From positions 1 through 6,586 of the forward strand of contig JBGPLH010000187.1 in the NCBI GenBank assembly GCA_041486365.1: a stretch of 6,586 bases of DNA, in the 5' to 3' direction. Within the stretch, counting starts at the first letter, position 1. Every line of letters begins with the position of its first letter. Positions 1-6,586 of this stretch are shown in pieces. The translations under genes and the position numbers were made by a program. The notes beneath the pieces were generated by a model, which was given only the letters and a program-made list of their open reading frames with translations, made no database searches and was not told the DNA's origin. The stretch comes from JBGPLH01 sp041486365 [NCBI: Thermodesulfobacteriota bacterium]. Lineage in GTDB: Bacteria; JAUYMQ01.

Positions 1-80
1 AGCTGCAGTACCGCGATCAGGAGCCGCTCGTCGATCTGGCGCCGGCCCCCGGCCCGGCCATGGGCGGGGGAGGGCGATGA
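1..80 (+). CDS. 3' end of an upstream gene (partial, unidentified)
   Basis: The frame whose first whole codon starts at base 3 is open and ends at TGA 78-80, giving about 25 residues that begin LQYRDQEPLVDLAP and end in a Gly-rich tail. Almost every codon in this frame ends in G or C, as in the other genes of the window, which favours it over the other two frames. The fragment is too short to assign a family. It lies 48 bp upstream of the dCTP deaminase gene on the same strand, so the two could be co-transcribed. Confidence 0.5.
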   Translation, partial: LQYRDQEPLVDLAPAPGPAMGGGGR

Positions 81-116
81 GCGTCACGCGTGGAATGGTC
101 CCGGGCACGAACCCAG

Positions 117-123
117 GGAGGAG
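117..123 (+). promoter_or_regulatory. Ribosome binding site that sets the dcd start
   Basis: GGAGGAG lies 5 nt before ATG 129. It is the strongest Shine-Dalgarno match in the window. It favours ATG 129 over the in-frame GTG at 90, which would add 13 residues unlike the family N-terminus. Confidence 0.8.
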
Positions 124-128
124 AGCCC

Positions 129-641
129 ATGTGCGTCCTGACCCGTGACGTGATCCTTCAGGAGATCCGGGCCGGAAACATCGTCATCGATCCCTTCGAC
201 GAATCGATGGTGGGTCCGGGATCGTTGGACCTTCACCTGTCCGACGAGATCCGCGAATTCCCGCCCAAGAGCGAGCTCTATCACGTGACCGACGATCCCG
301 ATGTCGAGGCCGTGACCGTGCGCCGCCTCGTCGAGGACTACTTCGTCCTCCAGCCGGGGGAGACGATCCACGGGATCACGCGGGAGCGGATCAAGCTGCC
401 CGGGAACATCTGCGGGCGGCTCGAGGGACGATCCCGCTTCGCGCGGCTCGGGCTCATGATCCATGTGACGGCGGGCTTCATCCAGCCCGGCGTGAACAAC
501 CGCCAGGTGCTGGAGCTGTCCAACACGTCGCGGGAGCCCCTCGCGATCCATCCGGGCGTCCGGATCTGCCAGTTCATCTTCGAGCGCACGGAGGGACACG
601 CGATCTACGAGGGGATGTTCAAGGATCAGGTCCGGGTGTGA
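129..641 (+). CDS. dcd: dCTP deaminase family protein (dCTP deaminase / dUTPase fold)
   Basis: Predicted 170-residue cytoplasmic enzyme. The family deaminates dCTP to dUTP, feeding dTMP synthesis; some members also hydrolyse dUTP to dUMP. The N-terminal part has the family pattern DPFD-SMVGPGSLDL (about residues 21-35). The active-site block is GRSRFARLGLM-HVTAGFI-PG (100-121), followed by VLEL with Glu129. Aligned by memory to E. coli Dcd, Ser102, Arg106, Ala115 and Glu129 match Ser111, Arg115, Ala124 and the catalytic Glu138 with identical spacing. Two things are unusual: the second Ser of the common RSS motif is Arg103, and the protein stops at ..FKDQVRV, without most of the Gly-rich C-terminal lid (E. 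coli Dcd has 193 residues). The start at 129 is supported by a strong ribosome binding site. The family is firm; mono- versus bifunctional activity cannot be told from sequence. Confidence 0.85.
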   Translation: MCVLTRDVILQEIRAGNIVIDPFDESMVGPGSLDLHLSDEIREFPPKSELYHVTDDPDVEAVTVRRLVEDYFVLQPGETIHGITRERIKLPGNICGRLEGRSRFARLGLMIHVTAGFIQPGVNNRQVLELSNTSREPLAIHPGVRICQFIFERTEGHAIYEGMFKDQVRV

Positions 642-705
642 TGGGCGTCGCTGCCCGCGGGAGCCCAGGGGGACCGGCCCGGGGAAAATCTCAGGATCGA
701 GTGAA

Positions 706-716
706 GAGGAAGGGAG
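706..716 (+). promoter_or_regulatory. Ribosome binding site of the amidase gene
   Basis: A purine-rich AGGAAGGGAG stretch ends 2-3 nt before ATG 719. It supports that start. The open frame reaches back to GTG 638, but the extra 27 codons are Gly/Pro/Arg-rich and do not look like an amidase N-terminus. Confidence 0.6.
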
Positions 717-718
717 CC

Positions 719-2197
719 ATGACGGATGATCTGTGGCGAAGCGGCGCGGCGGATCTCGCGCGGTTGATTCGCGACAAGGAGGTCTCCAGCCGGGAGGTCG
801 TGCAGGCGCACCTGGATCGCATCGCGCAGGTGAACCCGAAACTGAATGCGGTAACGGAGGTGCTGGAGGAGACCGCGCTGGAGGCCGCGGCGGCGGCCGA
901 CGCCGCGATCGCCGGAGGGGAGGACGTGGGACCGCTCCACGGCGTTCCCTTCACGGTGAAGGTGAACGTCGACGTGGCGGGAAGCGCCACGACGGCCGGG
1001 ATGCCCCTCTTCGCGGATGCGCGGCCCGCGGCCGATGCTCCGGTCGTCGCAAGGCTTCGCGTCGCCGGGGCGATCCCTCTGGCGCGAACGAACATGCCCG
1101 ACGGCGGGATGCGATGGCACACGGCGAGCAGCCTGCACGGCGCAACGCTCAATCCCTGGAACCCGGCGTTGACACCGGGCGGATCGAGCGGCGGGGAAGG
1201 GGCCGCGCTCGCCACGGGCATGACGCCCCTCGGGATCGGCAACGACATCGGCGGCTCGGTGCGCTGGCCGTCGCAGTGTTGCGGCGTCACGGCCCTGCGC
1301 CCGACGCTCGGCCGCGTGCCGCATCATTCCTCCACGATCGACATCGAGCTTTCCATCTCCTACCAGATGTTCTTCGCGCAGGGACCGATGGCGCGGCAGG
1401 TGCGCGACCTGCGGCTCGCGCTCCAGGCGATGAGCGGGAGCGACGCGCGGGATCCCTGGTCGGTTCCGGCGCCGCTGGAGGGAAGCGGCCGATCCGATCG
1501 CGTCGGCCCTCACTTTGAGAGGGACCGACGGGGGCCGCTGCGCGTGGCCGTCACGACCGATCCGGGGGGGCTCGGCGTGGATCCCGCGATCGCCGGGGGT
1601 GTTCGCGATGCCGCCCGCGCGCTGGCCGACGCGGGATGCGTCGTGGAGGAAGTCGATCCGCCGGTCGTGGCCGAGGCCCATGATCTGTGGGGCGCGTTGC
1701 TGGCGGCGGAGTCGCGCGCCATGGTGCTGCCGCTCCTGGGGCAGCTCCTGTCGGAAGAGGCCTCCACGATCTTCCATTTCCTCGTCGATTCGTTTCCCGC
1801 CTGCGATCTCGCGGGTTACGTCGAGGCCCTCGCGCGCCGCAACCGTCTGGCACGCGACTGGGCGCTCTTCCTCGAGAGGCACGACGTGATCCTCGGGCCC
1901 GCGTCCTGCGCGCAGCCCTTCGCGGCGGGCGCGGACCTCTCGTCGAAGGACGTCTTCGCGAAGATCCTCCTCGGCATGCGGCTCATCACGGCGGTGAACC
2001 TCCTCGGGCTCCCCGCGGCCGTCGTGCCCGTGGGCGTCGCCGACGGCCTCCCCCTGGCGGCGCAGATCATCGGCGCGCGCTTCCGGGAGGACCTCTGCCT
2101 GCAGGCGGCGGAGGCCATCGAGGATCGGCTGGGGGTGATCACGCCGATCGATCCGCAAAGCAATGGGTTGCCGTCCACACCTTCCCGCGCGACGTGA
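719..2197 (+). CDS. Amidase signature (AS) family hydrolase
   Basis: Predicted 492-residue cytoplasmic enzyme that hydrolyses amide bonds; the substrate is unknown. The complete Ser-cisSer-Lys triad is visible. Lys81 is in GVPFTVKVNVD, cis-Ser156 is in PGGSSGGEGA, and nucleophile Ser180 is in GNDIGGSVRWPS. The 24-residue spacing between the serines equals that of fatty acid amide hydrolase (Ser217/Ser241). The family C-terminal segment NLLGLPAAVVPVG (427-439) followed by LPLAAQIIGARF is also present. No signal peptide or membrane segment is seen. Asn175 replaces the usual Thr/Ser of the G-[ST]-D-x-GGS motif. It starts 77 bp after the dcd stop and may share its transcript. It is not obviously GatA: no gatB or gatC is adjacent, so a general amidase is the safer call. 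The start at 719 follows the ribosome binding site. Confidence 0.9.
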   Translation: MTDDLWRSGAADLARLIRDKEVSSREVVQAHLDRIAQVNPKLNAVTEVLEETALEAAAAADAAIAGGEDVGPLHGVPFTVKVNVDVAGSATTAGMPLFADARPAADAPVVARLRVAGAIPLARTNMPDGGMRWHTASSLHGATLNPWNPALTPGGSSGGEGAALATGMTPLGIGNDIGGSVRWPSQCCGVTALRPTLGRVPHHSSTIDIELSISYQMFFAQGPMARQVRDLRLALQAMSGSDARDPWSVPAPLEGSGRSDRVGPHFERDRRGPLRVAVTTDPGGLGVDPAIAGGVRDAARALADAGCVVEEVDPPVVAEAHDLWGALLAAESRAMVLPLLGQLLSEEASTIFHFLVDSFPACDLAGYVEALARRNRLARDWALFLERHDVILGPASCAQPFAAGADLSSKDVFAKILLGMRLITAVNLLGLPAAVVPVGVADGLPLAAQIIGARFREDLCLQAAEAIEDRLGVITPIDPQSNGLPSTPSRAT

Positions 2198-2239
2198 GCG
2201 CGCGGAGCGGTCGAGCGGCGAGGCGGCAAACGAGGAGGG

Positions 2240-2271
2240 ACCGATCCCTGAACGATCGCCCGCGGATCGGT
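2240..2271. repeat. 8-bp inverted repeat in the amidase-dehydrogenase gap
   Basis: ACCGATCC (2240-2247) and GGATCGGT (2264-2271) are perfect inverted copies around a 16-nt spacer that itself contains CGATCG. It sits 42 bp after the amidase stop and 26 bp before the ATG of the next gene. No T-run follows, so it is a poor intrinsic terminator. An operator upstream of the dehydrogenase pair is the other reading. Confidence 0.5.
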
Positions 2272-2283
2272 GACAATCTGCAA

Positions 2284-2299
2284 AAGTCAATAAGTCAAT
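2284..2299 (+). repeat. Perfect 8-bp tandem duplication over a start codon
   Basis: AAGTCAAT occurs twice without spacing (2284-2291 and 2292-2299). The second copy supplies the first two bases of ATG 2298. The stretch is A/T-rich against a GC-rich background and holds no Shine-Dalgarno sequence. A GTGACA at 2270-2275 resembles a -35 element, but no good -10 follows at the right distance. Confidence 0.6.
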
Positions 2300-2870
2300 G
2301 CCTGACACCATTCCCATCGGAGCCCTCGCCGTGCATCTTCCCGAAACCACACGCCGCGTCTTCCTGAGCCGCTCGCTCCGCGTAGTGGGCGCGCTCGCGA
2401 CGCTTCCGCTGGTCGCCCCCGCATGCTCGAAGGCGCCGACGGCGCCCGTGCCGACCGATCTGCACGTGTTCACCGCCGGGGAGTACGAGATCCTCTCGGC
2501 CGTGGCCGACACCCTCGTCCCGCGGGGCGGCGCGTTCCCGCTCGGCGCGTCGGACGTCGGCCTCGCCGAACGGATCGATCGGTTCCTCGCCACGCAGGAC
2601 CCCGCGGTGGTGAAGGGGCTCCGTGGCGCACTCGTGATCCTCGAGTACGGCGGCGGTCCGCTGGCAGGCCGGATCGGGCGCTTCTCGCGCATGGACGGCG
2701 ACGCCCGGACCGCGGTGTTCCGCGCGCTGCCCCATCGTTTCGGGATCGCGCGGCAGATCTACGCCGGTCTGAAGCAGCTGTGTCTTTTCCTCTTCTACTG
2801 CACGGACGAAAGCTGGCCCGCGCTCGGATACGACGGGCCCTGGATCGGCCGTGAGGTGCCCGCGCGATGA
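2298..2870 (+). CDS. Gluconate 2-dehydrogenase subunit 3 family protein with Tat signal
   Basis: Predicted 190-residue small subunit of a periplasmic membrane-bound dehydrogenase. In this family (Gluconate_2-dh3) the subunit accompanies an FAD-bearing GMC subunit and supplies its Tat export signal. Residues 18-24 read TRRVFLS, a twin-arginine motif with Arg19-Arg20, followed by a hydrophobic stretch to about residue 40. APAC with Cys43 could be a weak lipobox (Ala instead of Leu at -3), so it may be a Tat lipoprotein. The mature part begins with FTAGEYEILSAVADTLVPR (58-76), typical of the family. Start choice is open: ATG 2298 lacks a ribosome binding site, whereas in-frame GTG 2331 has GGAG (2319-2322) 8 nt upstream and would give 179 residues with a shorter n-region. 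It overlaps the next gene by 4 bp. Confidence 0.82.
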   Translation: MPDTIPIGALAVHLPETTRRVFLSRSLRVVGALATLPLVAPACSKAPTAPVPTDLHVFTAGEYEILSAVADTLVPRGGAFPLGASDVGLAERIDRFLATQDPAVVKGLRGALVILEYGGGPLAGRIGRFSRMDGDARTAVFRALPHRFGIARQIYAGLKQLCLFLFYCTDESWPALGYDGPWIGREVPAR

Positions 2871-4414
2871 TCGTCCAGGGCCACGAGATCACGCAGACCC
2901 TCACCCGGAAAGCACACACGGTCATTGTCGGCTCGGGCTCCGGCGGCGCGGTCGTCGCCCACAGGCTGGCCACGGCCGGCGTCGAGGTCGTTGTCCTCGA
3001 GGAGGGGGGCTACTTCACGAAGAAGGACTTCACGCAGCGCGAGGACCAGATGTTCCCGGCGCTCTATCGCGCCGGGGCGCAGCAGATGAGCGACGACGGG
3101 CTGATCAACGTCCTGCAGGGCTCCTGCTTCGGCGGCTCCACGGTGATCAACACCGCGGACTGCGTCCCGATCCCGCCCGAGGTGTTCGAGCACTGGAAGG
3201 GCCTCGTGGGAATCACGGAGCTCGACGTGCGAACGGTCGATGACTCGGTGAAGCGCGTGTTCGACATGCTCCGCGTGAACCGGATCCCGCGGGACCGGGT
3301 GAACGCGAACAACGCGATCATGCTCGACGCCGGTCCGAAGTTCGGGATGAAGTCCGGCACCTTCGACAACAACCGGGTCGATTGTGTGGGGAGCGGTTAC
3401 TGCCTGATCGGCTGCGCCTATGACGCGAAGAAGGGGGCGAACCTCACCTACCTGCCCGCCGCGATCGCCGCGGGCGCGACCGTGTACACGGACTGCCGGG
3501 TCGACCGGATCGAACGGCTCGGCTCGGGCCGCCTCGTCGTGCACGGCGACGTGGTCGAGCGCGGGCCCCGGGTGGCGCGGCACCCGGTGCGGATCGAGGC
3601 GGAGCGCGTGGTGCTCTCGGCGGGCACCATCCACAGCCCCGCGATCCTCCACCGCTCGGGCTTCGACAAGGGATTGGCGCAGCTCGGCAGGAACCTCTCG
3701 CTCCAACCCCAGATGCCCGTGATCGCGGAGTTCGGCGACGACCGGAAGATCGAGATGTGGCGCGGGATCCCACAGGCCGCCTGGTGCAACGAGGTCGACA
3801 ACACCGCCGAGCACGGGCTCGGCGGCTACGCCGTGGAGGGGATCAACGGGCAGGTGGCCAACAGCGCCGCGGCGCTCCCGGGATTCGGGCTCGAACACAA
3901 GGCGCTCATGGGCCGACTGGGGCACGTGGCGGTGGCCCTCGTGCTGGTGCCCGACCGGCCCTCGGGGGAGGTCGCCTGGGAATGGCGGGGGAGTCGTGGT
4001 TTCGCCCCGAAGATCCACTACAGGATGCGACCGGAGTGGGTTGCGCGGATGAAGCGGGGCTTGAGTCGCGCGGCGGAGATCTTCTTCGACGCGGGGGCAA
4101 AACGGGTGAGCTTCTCGAACGAGATCTTCACGCCGCTCACGGGTCCGGACCAGCTCCGCCGGATCGAGGGCTTCCCCATCCGGACGGGCGTGGCGCGCTT
4201 CGTGTCCGCGCACCCGCAGGGGACCTGCCGGATGGGCCTGGACGCCCGCACGAGCGTCGTGGATCAGGACCATCGGCTCCACACGATCCCCAACCTTTAC
4301 GTGGTGGACGCCTCCGTCATGCCCACCACCTCCTCGACCCACACGATGATCCCCACGATGACGCTCGCCGACCGTGCGGCGCACCGGATGCTCGGGTCGC
4401 AGGCGGGGAGCTGA
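2867..4414 (+). CDS. GMC family FAD-dependent oxidoreductase (dehydrogenase catalytic subunit)
   Basis: Predicted 515-residue flavoprotein that oxidises an alcohol or sugar hydroxyl; the substrate is unknown. The dinucleotide-binding fold is at the N-terminus: VGSGSGGAVVAHRL (21-34), with the acidic strand end VVVLEEGG (41-48). The GMC FAD loop is GGSTVIN (89-95). The C-terminal domain carries the His pair: His449 in AHPQGTCRMG and His492 in STHTMIP, matching the His516/His559 pair of glucose oxidase. Cys173, Cys179 and Cys183 form C-x5-C-x3-C before a YLPAAIAAGA segment. Related dehydrogenase subunits bind an Fe-S cluster near here, so a cluster is possible but not proven. There is no signal peptide. 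The start overlaps the previous stop as ATGA, with GAGGT at 2853-2857 as ribosome binding site, indicating coupled synthesis. Co-export with the Tat-signal subunit is the likely route to the periplasm. Confidence 0.9.
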   Translation: MIVQGHEITQTLTRKAHTVIVGSGSGGAVVAHRLATAGVEVVVLEEGGYFTKKDFTQREDQMFPALYRAGAQQMSDDGLINVLQGSCFGGSTVINTADCVPIPPEVFEHWKGLVGITELDVRTVDDSVKRVFDMLRVNRIPRDRVNANNAIMLDAGPKFGMKSGTFDNNRVDCVGSGYCLIGCAYDAKKGANLTYLPAAIAAGATVYTDCRVDRIERLGSGRLVVHGDVVERGPRVARHPVRIEAERVVLSAGTIHSPAILHRSGFDKGLAQLGRNLSLQPQMPVIAEFGDDRKIEMWRGIPQAAWCNEVDNTAEHGLGGYAVEGINGQVANSAAALPGFGLEHKALMGRLGHVAVALVLVPDRPSGEVAWEWRGSRGFAPKIHYRMRPEWVARMKRGLSRAAEIFFDAGAKRVSFSNEIFTPLTGPDQLRRIEGFPIRTGVARFVSAHPQGTCRMGLDARTSVVDQDHRLHTIPNLYVVDASVMPTTSSTHTMIPTMTLADRAAHRMLGSQAGS

Positions 4415-4423
4415 GCGAACAGT

Positions 4424-4451
4424 CCTTCCGCCCCGCGGTCAGGGGCGAAGG
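4424..4451. terminator. Candidate bidirectional terminator hairpin
   Basis: CCTT-c-CGCCCC (4424-4434) pairs with GGGGCGAAGG (4442-4451). This gives a 10-bp GC-rich stem with one bulged C and a 7-nt loop. It lies 10 bp after the oxidoreductase stop, and its loop contains the stop codon of the convergent lipoprotein gene. Neither side is followed by a T-run, so termination strength is uncertain, but the placement between converging genes suits it. Confidence 0.5.
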
Positions 4452-4876
4452 GCCGTCCGCACGACGCTGATCCGCGTCGCCTCACGCACCACACCCTCCA
4501 CGCGATCGATGTCGGGGTTGCGGATGATCACGTCGATCTCCGCGCCGCGGACGGGCGCCGAAAGGAACCAGACGCGCTGCTCGCGTCCGGCGGTGCCGGG
4601 CACCTCCGGGGCGATCGAGCCGAGGTCGACGCCTCGCAGCGCGTGCCCCCCCTCCCGGTAGCGGCGCTGGTACCAGTCGACCACCTCCTCGAAGGCGCGA
4701 TCCGTCGTGAACTCCCAGGTGCGCCGGTCGTGGGCCTCCGACGCGTTCTCCGAGGCGACGGGGGTGCTCCCCGGGAAGACGTACACGCCGAGCGATTCGG
4801 GATCGCCGGCGCGTCCGCAGGCGGCGACCGCCAGGAGGAGCAGGAGGATCGGGGAAAGCAGACGGCGGGCGCGCAT
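4439..4876 (-). CDS. Predicted lipoprotein of unknown function
   Basis: 145 residues, not recognised. The N-terminus MRARRLL is followed by a hydrophobic run (6-19) and the lipobox VAAC with Cys20, so a lipidated, signal peptidase II-processed protein is expected. Residue +2 after Cys is Gly, not Asp, which in enterobacterial Lol sorting would send it to the outer membrane. The mature part contains YVFPGSTPV (32-40), an acidic and aromatic stretch TWEFTTDRAFEEVVDWYQRRY (53-73) likely to form a helix, and a final strand-rich part with the hydrophobic run EIDVIIR (113-119). Domains pairing a PGS turn with a helix of the VVDWY type recur in bacterial lipoproteins, but I cannot name one securely. 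GGAG (minus strand, 4881-4884) lies 4 nt before the ATG. It is convergent with the oxidoreductase gene and divergent from mreB. Confidence 0.8.
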   Translation of the reverse strand: MRARRLLSPILLLLLAVAACGRAGDPESLGVYVFPGSTPVASENASEAHDRRTWEFTTDRAFEEVVDWYQRRYREGGHALRGVDLGSIAPEVPGTAGREQRVWFLSAPVRGAEIDVIIRNPDIDRVEGVVREATRISVVRTALRP

Positions 4877-4895
4877 GGGTCTCCGGTTCGTGTCG

Positions 4896-4913
4896 GCGGC
4901 AGGATGTTGCCGC
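4896..4913. repeat. Short inverted repeat overlapping the lipoprotein promoter
   Basis: GCGGCA (4896-4901) and TGCCGC (4908-4913) are perfect inverted copies around 6 nt. On the minus strand it overlaps the candidate -10 element of the lipoprotein gene and would fold at the start of its leader. It could be an operator half-site pair or chance in GC-rich DNA. Confidence 0.3.
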
Positions 4914-4940
4914 TTAGCACGCGCGGGAAGGGGGCGTCAA
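4911..4940 (-). promoter_or_regulatory. Candidate promoter of the lipoprotein gene
   Basis: On the minus strand TTGACG (4935-4940) is a 5/6 match to the -35 consensus. It is followed after 18 nt by TAAGCG (4911-4916), a weak -10. The start codon lies about 34 nt downstream, leaving room for a short leader with its GGAG. Support is the -35 match and the position only. Confidence 0.35.
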
Positions 4941-4956
4941 CAAGGGAGGCCACACC

Positions 4957-4986
4957 TTGCCGGTGCGCGGCGTGCCGTGTTAGCGT
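4957..4986 (+). promoter_or_regulatory. Candidate promoter of mreB, possibly leaderless
   Basis: TTGCCG (4957-4962) and TAGCGT (4981-4986, a TAnnnT-type -10) are 18 nt apart. The -10 ends only 6 nt before ATG 4993, and no Shine-Dalgarno sequence precedes that ATG. If this promoter is real, transcription would begin at or next to the start codon and give a leaderless mRNA. The -35 match is moderate and the -10 weak. Confidence 0.3.
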
Positions 4987-4992
4987 GAGCCC

Positions 4993-6021
4993 ATGGACTG
5001 GCAGGAGCGCCTCTTCGGGATCTTTCCGAGAGATCTGGCCATCGATCTCGGAACGGCGAACACCCTGATCCATGTCCGGGGCAAGGGGATCGTCCTGAAC
5101 GAGCCCTCCATCGTCGCCCTGGCCGACCACGACGGGTCGGTCCTCGCCGTGGGGCGCGAGGCCAAGGAAATCCACGGCAAGACCCCCCTGCACGTCCGCA
5201 CGCTGCGTCCCCTGAAGGACGGCGTGATCGCCGATTTTGACGCCACCAACAAGATGATCAACCACTTCGTTCGCAAGGTCCTGAAGCGGGGCTTCCTGAT
5301 CGGGCCGGTGATGGTGGTCGGAGTTCCCTCGAACATCACCGATGTGGAAAAGCGCGTGGTGATCGAGAGCGCACGGGAGGCGGGGGCGCGGAAGGTCTAC
5401 CTGATCGCCGAGACGATGGCCGCGGCCATCGGGGCCGACGTCCCCGTGCACGAGACCGGCGCCCACATGGTGGTGGATATCGGCGGCGGGACGACCGAGG
5501 TCGGCGTGATCGCCTTCCACGCCACGGCCTTCGCGGAGTCGCTCAGCGTGGCGGGAGACGAGCTGAACGAGGCGATCGTCAATTACGTGCGCAAGAACCT
5601 GAACCTGGACATCGGTCTGTACGAGGCCGAGCGGATCAAGATCGAGATCGGCTCCGCGGCCCCGCTGGCGATGCCGCTGGAGACGACCGTCATGGGACGC
5701 GATCTCGTCACGGGCGTGCCCAAGCAGGTCGCCGTGAACGACGAGATGATCCGGGAGGCGCTCGCGCCGCAGATCGACGTGATAGTGAAGTTCATCAAGG
5801 GGTGCCTGGAGAAGCTCTCGCCGGAGATCTCCGCCGAGCTGCTCAAGGCCGGCATCCTGCTCGCCGGCGGTGGCGCCCAGCTGCGCGGCCTGGCCGAGCG
5901 CGTGGCCCTGGAGACGTCGCTGGAGGTTCGGGTTGCGCCCGACCCGCTCACCACCGTCGTGCGCGGCACGGGCAAGGTCGTGGACGATCTTGCCCGGATG
6001 AAGGTCGTCTGCATGCGCTGA
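4993..6021 (+). CDS. mreB: Rod shape-determining actin homologue MreB
   Basis: 342-residue bacterial actin (E. coli MreB has 347). It polymerises on the inner face of the membrane and directs the elongasome that inserts lateral peptidoglycan. The phosphate-1 motif IDLGTANTLIHV is at 17-28, followed by the very typical GIVLNEPSIVAL (32-43). Phosphate-2 is VDIGGGTTEVGVIA (161-174). The hydrolysis region LIAETMAAAIGA (137-148) has Glu140 but differs from the common IEEPMAAAIGA. The adenosine motif is AGGGAQLRGL (291-300). AERIKIEIGSA (212-222) and GRDLVTGVPK (235-244) are strong family signatures. The start fits the E. coli N-terminus, including a short amphipathic leader (WQERLFGIF) that could bind membrane. 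mreC and mreD do not follow; the next gene is a small membrane protein 19 bp away. A paralogue such as Mbl cannot be excluded. Confidence 0.95.
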   Translation: MDWQERLFGIFPRDLAIDLGTANTLIHVRGKGIVLNEPSIVALADHDGSVLAVGREAKEIHGKTPLHVRTLRPLKDGVIADFDATNKMINHFVRKVLKRGFLIGPVMVVGVPSNITDVEKRVVIESAREAGARKVYLIAETMAAAIGADVPVHETGAHMVVDIGGGTTEVGVIAFHATAFAESLSVAGDELNEAIVNYVRKNLNLDIGLYEAERIKIEIGSAAPLAMPLETTVMGRDLVTGVPKQVAVNDEMIREALAPQIDVIVKFIKGCLEKLSPEISAELLKAGILLAGGGAQLRGLAERVALETSLEVRVAPDPLTTVVRGTGKVVDDLARMKVVCMR

Positions 6022-6586
6022 CCTCATTGCCGGAGACGCTTTGCCCGCCCTGTACCTCGCGCAGTCCCTCCTGTTCCTCGTCCTGCTCTCGTTCCTCGTG
6101 TTCCTCGGGACCGAGGTCCGCGACGTGGGCGCCCTCGTCATGCGGGGGGCAATCTTCCTCGTCGCGGCGATCTTCTTCCTCGGCACGGCCCTCCTCGGCC
6201 TGGCCCGCGGGGGCGCCCGGGGGGCGGTGGGGCGGGTCTACGGCACCGTGTCGGTGCTCTTCCTTCTCTCGATGACGGCGGTGCAGGCGGGGCGGGCGGT
6301 GGCGATCTATCCCAAGACCCGGCGGGTCGAGACGATCACGGAATGGTTCCCGGCGCTAAAGCGCCGGGCCTGGTGGGAGCAGGTTCGGGGACCCATCCAC
6401 GAGATGGAATACCTCCTGGCCACCGGGGCCCTCCTCCTGATTATTCTTGTGATTTTCATCGCGGCATGGAGGCGCCTTGCCCCTCGCGGGGCTTCGCCCC
6501 AGAGTTGAGAAGTTGCTTGACAGGTTGGAGCGTCCCCGGCACACTCGCCTCACGCGATTGCCCGGTGTGACCGGCGGGGGCTTCAC

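Overview
The window is GC-rich (by eye about two thirds G+C), with strong G/C preference at third codon positions and tightly packed genes. A Tat-type signal peptide, a Gly+2 lipoprotein signal and a canonical MreB point to a rod-shaped, probably diderm bacterium. No gene fixes the phylum. The style fits a GC-rich Gram-negative lineage of the kind often known only from metagenomes, but that is inference. I see no rRNA, tRNA, CRISPR array, transposase or phage gene.

Layout. Positions 1-80 hold the 3' end of an upstream + strand gene. A dCTP deaminase-family gene follows (129-641), then an amidase-signature hydrolase (719-2197) with a complete Lys-Ser-Ser triad. A 100-bp gap contains an 8-bp inverted repeat and an 8-bp tandem duplication that runs into the next start codon. 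Next comes a translationally coupled pair: a small Tat-signal subunit of the gluconate 2-dehydrogenase subunit 3 type (2298-2870) and an FAD-dependent GMC oxidoreductase (2867-4414). Together they look like a periplasmic two-subunit dehydrogenase. The GMC subunit has no signal of its own and probably crosses the membrane with its Tat-targeted partner. No cytochrome subunit is present in the window.

The GMC gene converges on a minus-strand lipoprotein gene of unknown function (4439-4876), and a hairpin spans the two gene ends. That lipoprotein is divergent from mreB (4993-6021) across a 116-bp intergenic region that must hold promoters in both directions. mreB is followed after 19 bp by a small four-helix membrane protein (6041-6508) that I do not recognise. 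mreC, mreD and the usual PBP2/RodA genes are not next to mreB here. The last 78 bases hold a perfect TTGACA -35 element and an overlapping inverted repeat, so a new transcription unit probably begins at or just beyond the window edge.

The genes are mostly ordinary housekeeping or metabolic families. The points most worth checking are the dehydrogenase pair and its missing electron acceptor, the divergent dCTP deaminase active-site motif and short C-terminus, the mreB neighbourhood with its possible leaderless start, and several palindromes that may be genome-wide repeats or operators. I found no convincing evidence of an undescribed multi-gene system.
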